From Rana temporaria (taxonomy: Eukaryota > Chordata > Amphibia > Anura > Ranidae), in the NCBI RefSeq assembly GCF_905171775.1, contig NC_053491.1:131583983-131647982 (forward strand): a stretch of 64,000 nucleotides of DNA. The letters are read 5' to 3'. Below the pieces are notes generated by a model. The model was not told where the DNA came from and did no database searches. It worked only from the letters and a program-made list of their open reading frames with translations. Below are positions 60,494 through 64,000 of this stretch, one piece after another (position 1 is the stretch's first letter; every line of letters starts with the position of its first letter). The translations under genes and the position numbers were made by a program.

Positions 60494-61392
60494 TTTTATT
60501 GTATTTTTATTGGGATATCAAGAGAAAATAAATTGTTACAGAGTATACAAATATCTGAATCATAACAGAAAAATATAAAGGAACAAATAAACAATGTCCA
60601 CATATACAGAGCACAGGGGTGATCTGCACAACATATCAAAAATATACAAGCAACTCATAGGTAAGTAACATGAAACAGAACGGAGGTCATTTATGAAAAC
60701 AAGAACATTTTTAGGTGTATACAAAAAAGAACAAGAAGCACAAAAAGGTACCAATTAGTATGTATCAGAGAGGGGGGAGGGGATCTGCCAAGGTTAATAC
60801 AATTTATGATGTAATGGTTGGCAAAGGGGTCCCATATTCAGACCGATCCCAAGATTCCCAGATTTTATCAAATTGGGGAATGGTGTCATGCACAGAGGTC
60901 GTCAGGTATTCCATCCTTCGAATCTCAGCTACCAATTGTAGAAATCTGGACCATGGAGGGGGCATGTTGGACAAACAGCACAATGGAATGAGAGTTTTGG
61001 CAGCAAGAAGGATATATGAAATCAGGGGATTATGCCTGAGAAAGGAAGAACCAATAGATAGTTTAAGGGGTCAAGCGGAAGGGACACATCCACTATCTTT
61101 TGTATTAATAGCATCACTTCATGCCAAAAGGGCTGAATTATAGAACATTACCAAAAAAATTGAAACAAGGAGCCTATATCAGTCCCACAATGCCAGCAGT
61201 GTGCTGGGATTGAGGAATCATAAATGTGAGGGGTTTTATACCAAAACATGAGAATCTTGATAGATCTTTCCCTTTGGGTTACACATTTTGAGGACTTGAA
61301 AGTAGAGGACCAGATCTAATCCCATAACTGAACGTTAATAGGTCTACCTATGAGATGAGTCCATCTCCTCATATATAGATGGGTGTTCTCAG
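60494..61392 (-). pseudogene. L1/Tx1-like LINE, C-terminal ORF2 remnant and 3' end
   Basis: On the minus strand the sequence reads CWHCGTDIGSLFQFFW near 61195-61145, the C-terminal cysteine motif of L1/Tx1 ORF2 (CWRCG..GTLLHIWW). A degraded helical tail follows (LLAAKTLIPLCCLSNMPPP with one correction, about 60960-61010) and the 3' end, whose reversed tail is TTTTTATTGGG.. at 60494. Stops and frameshifts are frequent. The plus-strand ORF 60715-61143 is antisense to it and not a gene. Confidence 0.75.
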
Positions 61393-62060
61393 TAAAGCCC
61401 CGTACACACGGTCGGATTTTCGGCCAACCAACTTCAAAATCCGGCACTTTTCAAATTTCTCCGACCGTGTGTACGTTCCATCGGACCAACTTTTTTGGCT
61501 TCAATCGGACAAAAAGTTGGGTCTGTGAACGGACCAACTTTCTGTTCTGAAAAGTCCGATTGTGCAAAGTGCGACCGTGTGTACAGAAAACCATCGGACT
61601 TTTCAAAAAAAGCTAAATGCGCATGCCCCGAAATAAAGAGCACCCGGAAGCCAGCTGTCTAGTAAAACTAGCGTTCGTATTCGAAAATGCTCATTCGTCA
61701 CGCGGCAAGTTTCGAAATCTCAAATAGCAGCGCATATTCTTTTTTTCTTTAGAATGTCCTAATATGTACATCTGCTCAACTGGTGATACGGACGGATTAA
61801 AAACAAATGTATTTACTTTGGATTAGTGTATTTTCTGGATATGAATCCAGCCTTTTTTTTCTTATTTATTTGAAATTCCAAACCAAAAAATATCCCCAAT
61901 TCTTTATGCTGGGCAAAGTAATAACTACTCTATTTGTGTCCCTTCAATTTTAGCAAAGGGCCTGCCTACTCACAAACTTATATTTGACTTTCCACACATA
62001 ATCCACAAGTTTTTAGCATCATCATTTTATTTTGCAAAAAATGGGAAAAATAATAACAGA

Positions 62061-62339
62061 TCCAAATACAAAACAACAGGAAGGCAGCAATTGAAGAACT
62101 GGTTGACTTGGCAAAGCCTCTGTACCCCAGGGCATACATAAATTAGGTTAGAATCTCCAAACTTGGGGACCTGAGCATTAACTAAAATATAAGGAGCCCA
62201 AGAAGATTGTGGTCTCCAAAAGATGGGGAGCAGCAGCAGCAGACATATTTGTGCCCAGGCTGTGGTACTTCAACAGGCTGATATTTCTGCATACCAAACT
62301 GGCCAACACTCTCCACACTTCACACCTCATCAGCTGAAG
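62061..62339 (+). repeat. Inverted partial copy of MADF exon 1 (third Harbinger)
   Basis: The plus strand matches the coding strand of the MADF exon found on the minus strand at about 63700-63985. Aligned blocks include GGCAGCAATTGA.GAACTGGT, TGTACCCCAGGGC, CAAGAAGATTG and GTGGTACTTCA.CAG, roughly three quarters identical by eye. In-frame stops show it is not itself coding. A minus-strand AATAAA (TTTATT at 62026-62031) lies just beyond it, so the MADF mRNA should include it. Confidence 0.85.
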
Positions 62340-62508
62340 CGTTATAATTTTTAACACTCCCACCACAATACAAAAAACAATAATATATTAAAAATAAAGA
62401 TTTTATGCCATAATTCGAGCATTTTTTGTTAAGCCAAACAAAAAAATACATACTCAACTACAAATAATAGCAAAAATATGTTCAAAATCATAGATATTTC
62501 AATATAAA

Positions 62509-64000
62509 TTAGTATCCCCTAAAATCGGGGCTCTGAGTTGGCCACTGACCCCCATGCTGCTGTGGTGGGTTGGCTTGCTGGGGTGGGTTGGCTTGCTGGG
62601 GTGGGTGGGCTTGCTGGGGTGGGTAGGTTGGCTGGGGTGGGTAGGTTGGCTGGTGTGGCTCGGCTTGCTGGGGTGGGTGGGCTTGCTGGGGGGGGTAGGT
62701 TGGCTGGGGTGGGTAGGTTGGCTGGTGTGGCTCGGCTTGCTGGGGTGGGTGGGCTTGCTGGGGGGGGTAGGTTGGCTGGGGTGGGTAGGTTGGCTGGTGT
62801 GGGTAGGCTGGGTGTGCTTGGAAGATTGTCTGGGGTTGGTAGGCTGTCTGTTGTTGGTAGGCCTGTTGTACATTGGCTGGAGGTGTGTGATCTATATCAC
62901 AGACATGGGAATTAGGGTTTAGCTCCCGTTTCCTGGCCTTGCTAAGGAGCTGGACCATGATCCCCTCACATAGCTCCCTTTGATCGGCATCAATTTCCCG
63001 TAGTTTGTTTGCTATAAAACAGCCAAACCCTTCTGCACTATCGGGTGCTGTGGTGATGACCGATGTGGCCCTACTTAGAAATTCAGCCGTGGCATCATCC
63101 AGATGTTGCCTCTTCTTGGCCCTTTTCCTAGGAGGGTTCAGTGTAGGGATTCTACATTGTGTGGACTGTCTGCTGGGCCCAGCCTCTTCTTGGCTGGCAA
63201 CGTCCTGTGTCTGAAAAAGGAGCATCATTTTTTTTTCTTGCCATCATAACAACACATTAACATCATAGTCAGGGGCGTACCTAGAGCATTTGGCACCCGG
63301 GGCAGATACAATATCTGGCACCCCCCCCCCACACACGTTAAAATGTAAAAACACCCCACTGTGCCCCCTGCATACCTCTGCATCCTTCAATATCATTTTT
63401 TTACTACTGTGTACCCCTCTCCACAACTGCACGTCTGGACCCCTTTACATAACACAGCATCCTACACCTCTGGACCCCATTACATTACACAGCACCCTAC
63501 AACTCTGGACCCCTTTACATTACACAGCACCCTACACCTCTGGTCATGTCACCCCCCTAGCAACGCCACTGATCATAGTATATCTGAATGCACATATTTT
63601 CAGGAATACTATACCTGTGTCAAGCTGAGCTCCTCCTCCTCCTCCTCCTCCTCCTCCTCCTCCTCCTCCTCATCCTGAGTTGGTTCAGCCTCAGTATCTG
63701 TGGCCTCTGCTGATGCGGATGCAAGTGTGGACAGATGTTTTCTTGGCTCTGTTTGGTCCTTTAAAAACATCAGGCTGCTGAAGTACCATAGCTTGGGCAC
63801 ATAAACATCATCTGCTGCCGCTCCCGATCTTTTTGAACACTCAATCTTCTTGAGCTCCCTCTTAAAAGTGCTCCTCAGGCTCCCAATTTTTGCTTTTATT
63901 TGGGTCTCGTTGGCCCTGGGGTACACAGTCTTTGCTTCTGCCACCAGTTCATCAATTGCTGCCTGCCTTTTATTTTTATTGGAGTAGTCTTTATTGGTGA
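62509..64000 (-). CDS. MADF-domain protein of third Harbinger (partial, 2 exons visible)
   Basis: The 5' part is cut by the window edge. Exon 1 (63615 to beyond 64000) encodes most of a MADF domain: NKRQAAIDELVAEAK, TQIKAKIGSLRSTFKRELKK and VPKLWYFSSLMFLKD, then a poly-Glu run from (TCC)n. The donor ACACAG|GTATAG resembles that of the 9523 gene. The intron contains a hAT MITE. Exon 2 (62509-63210, CTTTTTCAG|ACACAG) joins in frame as TQDVASQEEAGPS, followed by a BESS-like helix (FGCFIANKLREIDADQRELC) homologous to the other MADF protein. It ends in three 24-residue Pro/Gln/Tyr repeats and QSPDFRGY. The visible frame is intact. Role as a transposition cofactor is inferred from context. Confidence 0.82.
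62565..62830 (-). repeat. 72-bp coding minisatellite (Pro/Gln/Tyr)
   Basis: About three copies of a 72-bp unit encode HQPTYPPQPTYPP followed by QQAHPPQQAEP, flanked by shorter QANPPQ and HPAYP variants. The opposite strands give spurious Gly/Leu/Val-rich ORFs. Confidence 0.9.
63270..63571. mobile_element. hAT-type MITE in the MADF intron
   Basis: A 302-bp element starting CAGGGGCGTACCTAG and ending CTAGCAACGCCACTG, flanked by a perfect 8-bp duplication ATCATAGT (63262-63269 and 63572-63579). The interior has about three tandem copies of a ~36-bp TCTGGACCCC..TTACACAGCACCC unit (63430-63545). It sits in the intron between the two MADF exons and touches neither splice site. Confidence 0.95.
63631..63671 (-). 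repeat. (TCC)n microsatellite encoding poly-Glu
   Basis: About 13 TCC triplets; on the minus strand they encode a run of Glu between the MADF domain and the splice donor. Confidence 0.97.

Larger units (their letters stand above)
61396..64000. mobile_element. Third Harbinger transposon, left part (continues past window)
   Basis: The left end AGCCCCGTACACACGGTCGG, preceded by TAA, matches the GGCCCCGTAC-type termini of the 9523 element. As in that element, the left-end region is followed by an inverted MADF exon copy and then a minus-strand MADF gene. A transposase gene is expected to the right of the window. Subterminal sequence contains CCGACCGTGTGTAC repeats (61461, 61573). Confidence 0.8.

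Noticed and set aside
60715..61143. 142-codon plus-strand ORF
   Set aside because: The opposite strand carries the LINE ORF2 C-terminal remnant with its cysteine motif, so the plus frame is a shadow.
62538..62922. Gly/Leu/Val-rich plus-strand ORFs
   Set aside because: Antisense of the Pro/Gln/Tyr minisatellite in the MADF exon.
63424..63545. Regular short repeats resembling a CRISPR array
   Set aside because: Contiguous ~36-bp tandem units without unique spacers, inside a hAT MITE in a eukaryotic genome.

Overview
The window looks like intergenic DNA from an amphibian, most likely a ranid-type frog. I recognise no host gene, tRNA or rRNA. Nearly everything identifiable is transposable-element DNA: PIF/Harbinger elements and their MITEs, L1/Tx1-like and CR1-like LINEs, TTAA-target (Kolobok/piggyBac-like) MITEs, hAT MITEs, a solo LTR, a Ty3/Gypsy integrase scrap, and several long palindromes. 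The frog assignment is inference, from this element mix and from repeats I recall as common in ranid genomes; no search was run.

Layout. 1-5.3 kb: MITEs (Harbinger-type at 871-1363, 1484-2211 and 3470-4200; hAT-type at 2597-3237) and a dispersed frog repeat. 5.35-9.2 kb: a 701-bp solo LTR with a 5-bp target duplication, then the 3' part of an L1/Tx1-like LINE. 9.4-20.3 kb: an old MITE split by an 8.3-kb Harbinger transposon (9523-17839) and a 1.86-kb near-perfect palindrome (18062-19917). 20-35 kb: MITEs, a (TA)n array, two decayed LINE copies, a 2.3-kb foldback element and a pair of MITEs in opposite orientation. 35-43 kb: mostly unassigned AT-rich sequence. 43-47.7 kb: another MITE, then a second, decayed Harbinger (43928-47648). 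47.7-61.4 kb: a LINE endonuclease fragment, long unassigned stretches, a purine-rich tract, a CR1 LINE, a Gypsy integrase scrap and MITEs. 61.4-64 kb: the left part of a third Harbinger, running off the window.

The Harbinger at 9523-17839 carries three intact spliced genes: a MADF-domain protein (minus), a Myb/SANT-like protein (plus, divergent from the first) and a two-exon DDE transposase (minus). The transposase is the catalytic subunit; in studied Harbinger elements a Myb-like partner helps with DNA recognition and nuclear import. A MADF protein as third partner is less familiar.

The most notable observation is that in both the first and the third Harbinger, an inverted, degenerate copy of the MADF first exon lies between the MADF stop codon and a poly(A) signal near the left terminus. 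The MADF mRNA of each element should therefore carry sequence complementary to its own coding region and could fold into a long hairpin. The same arrangement in two diverged elements suggests an inherited architecture, possibly self-regulatory.
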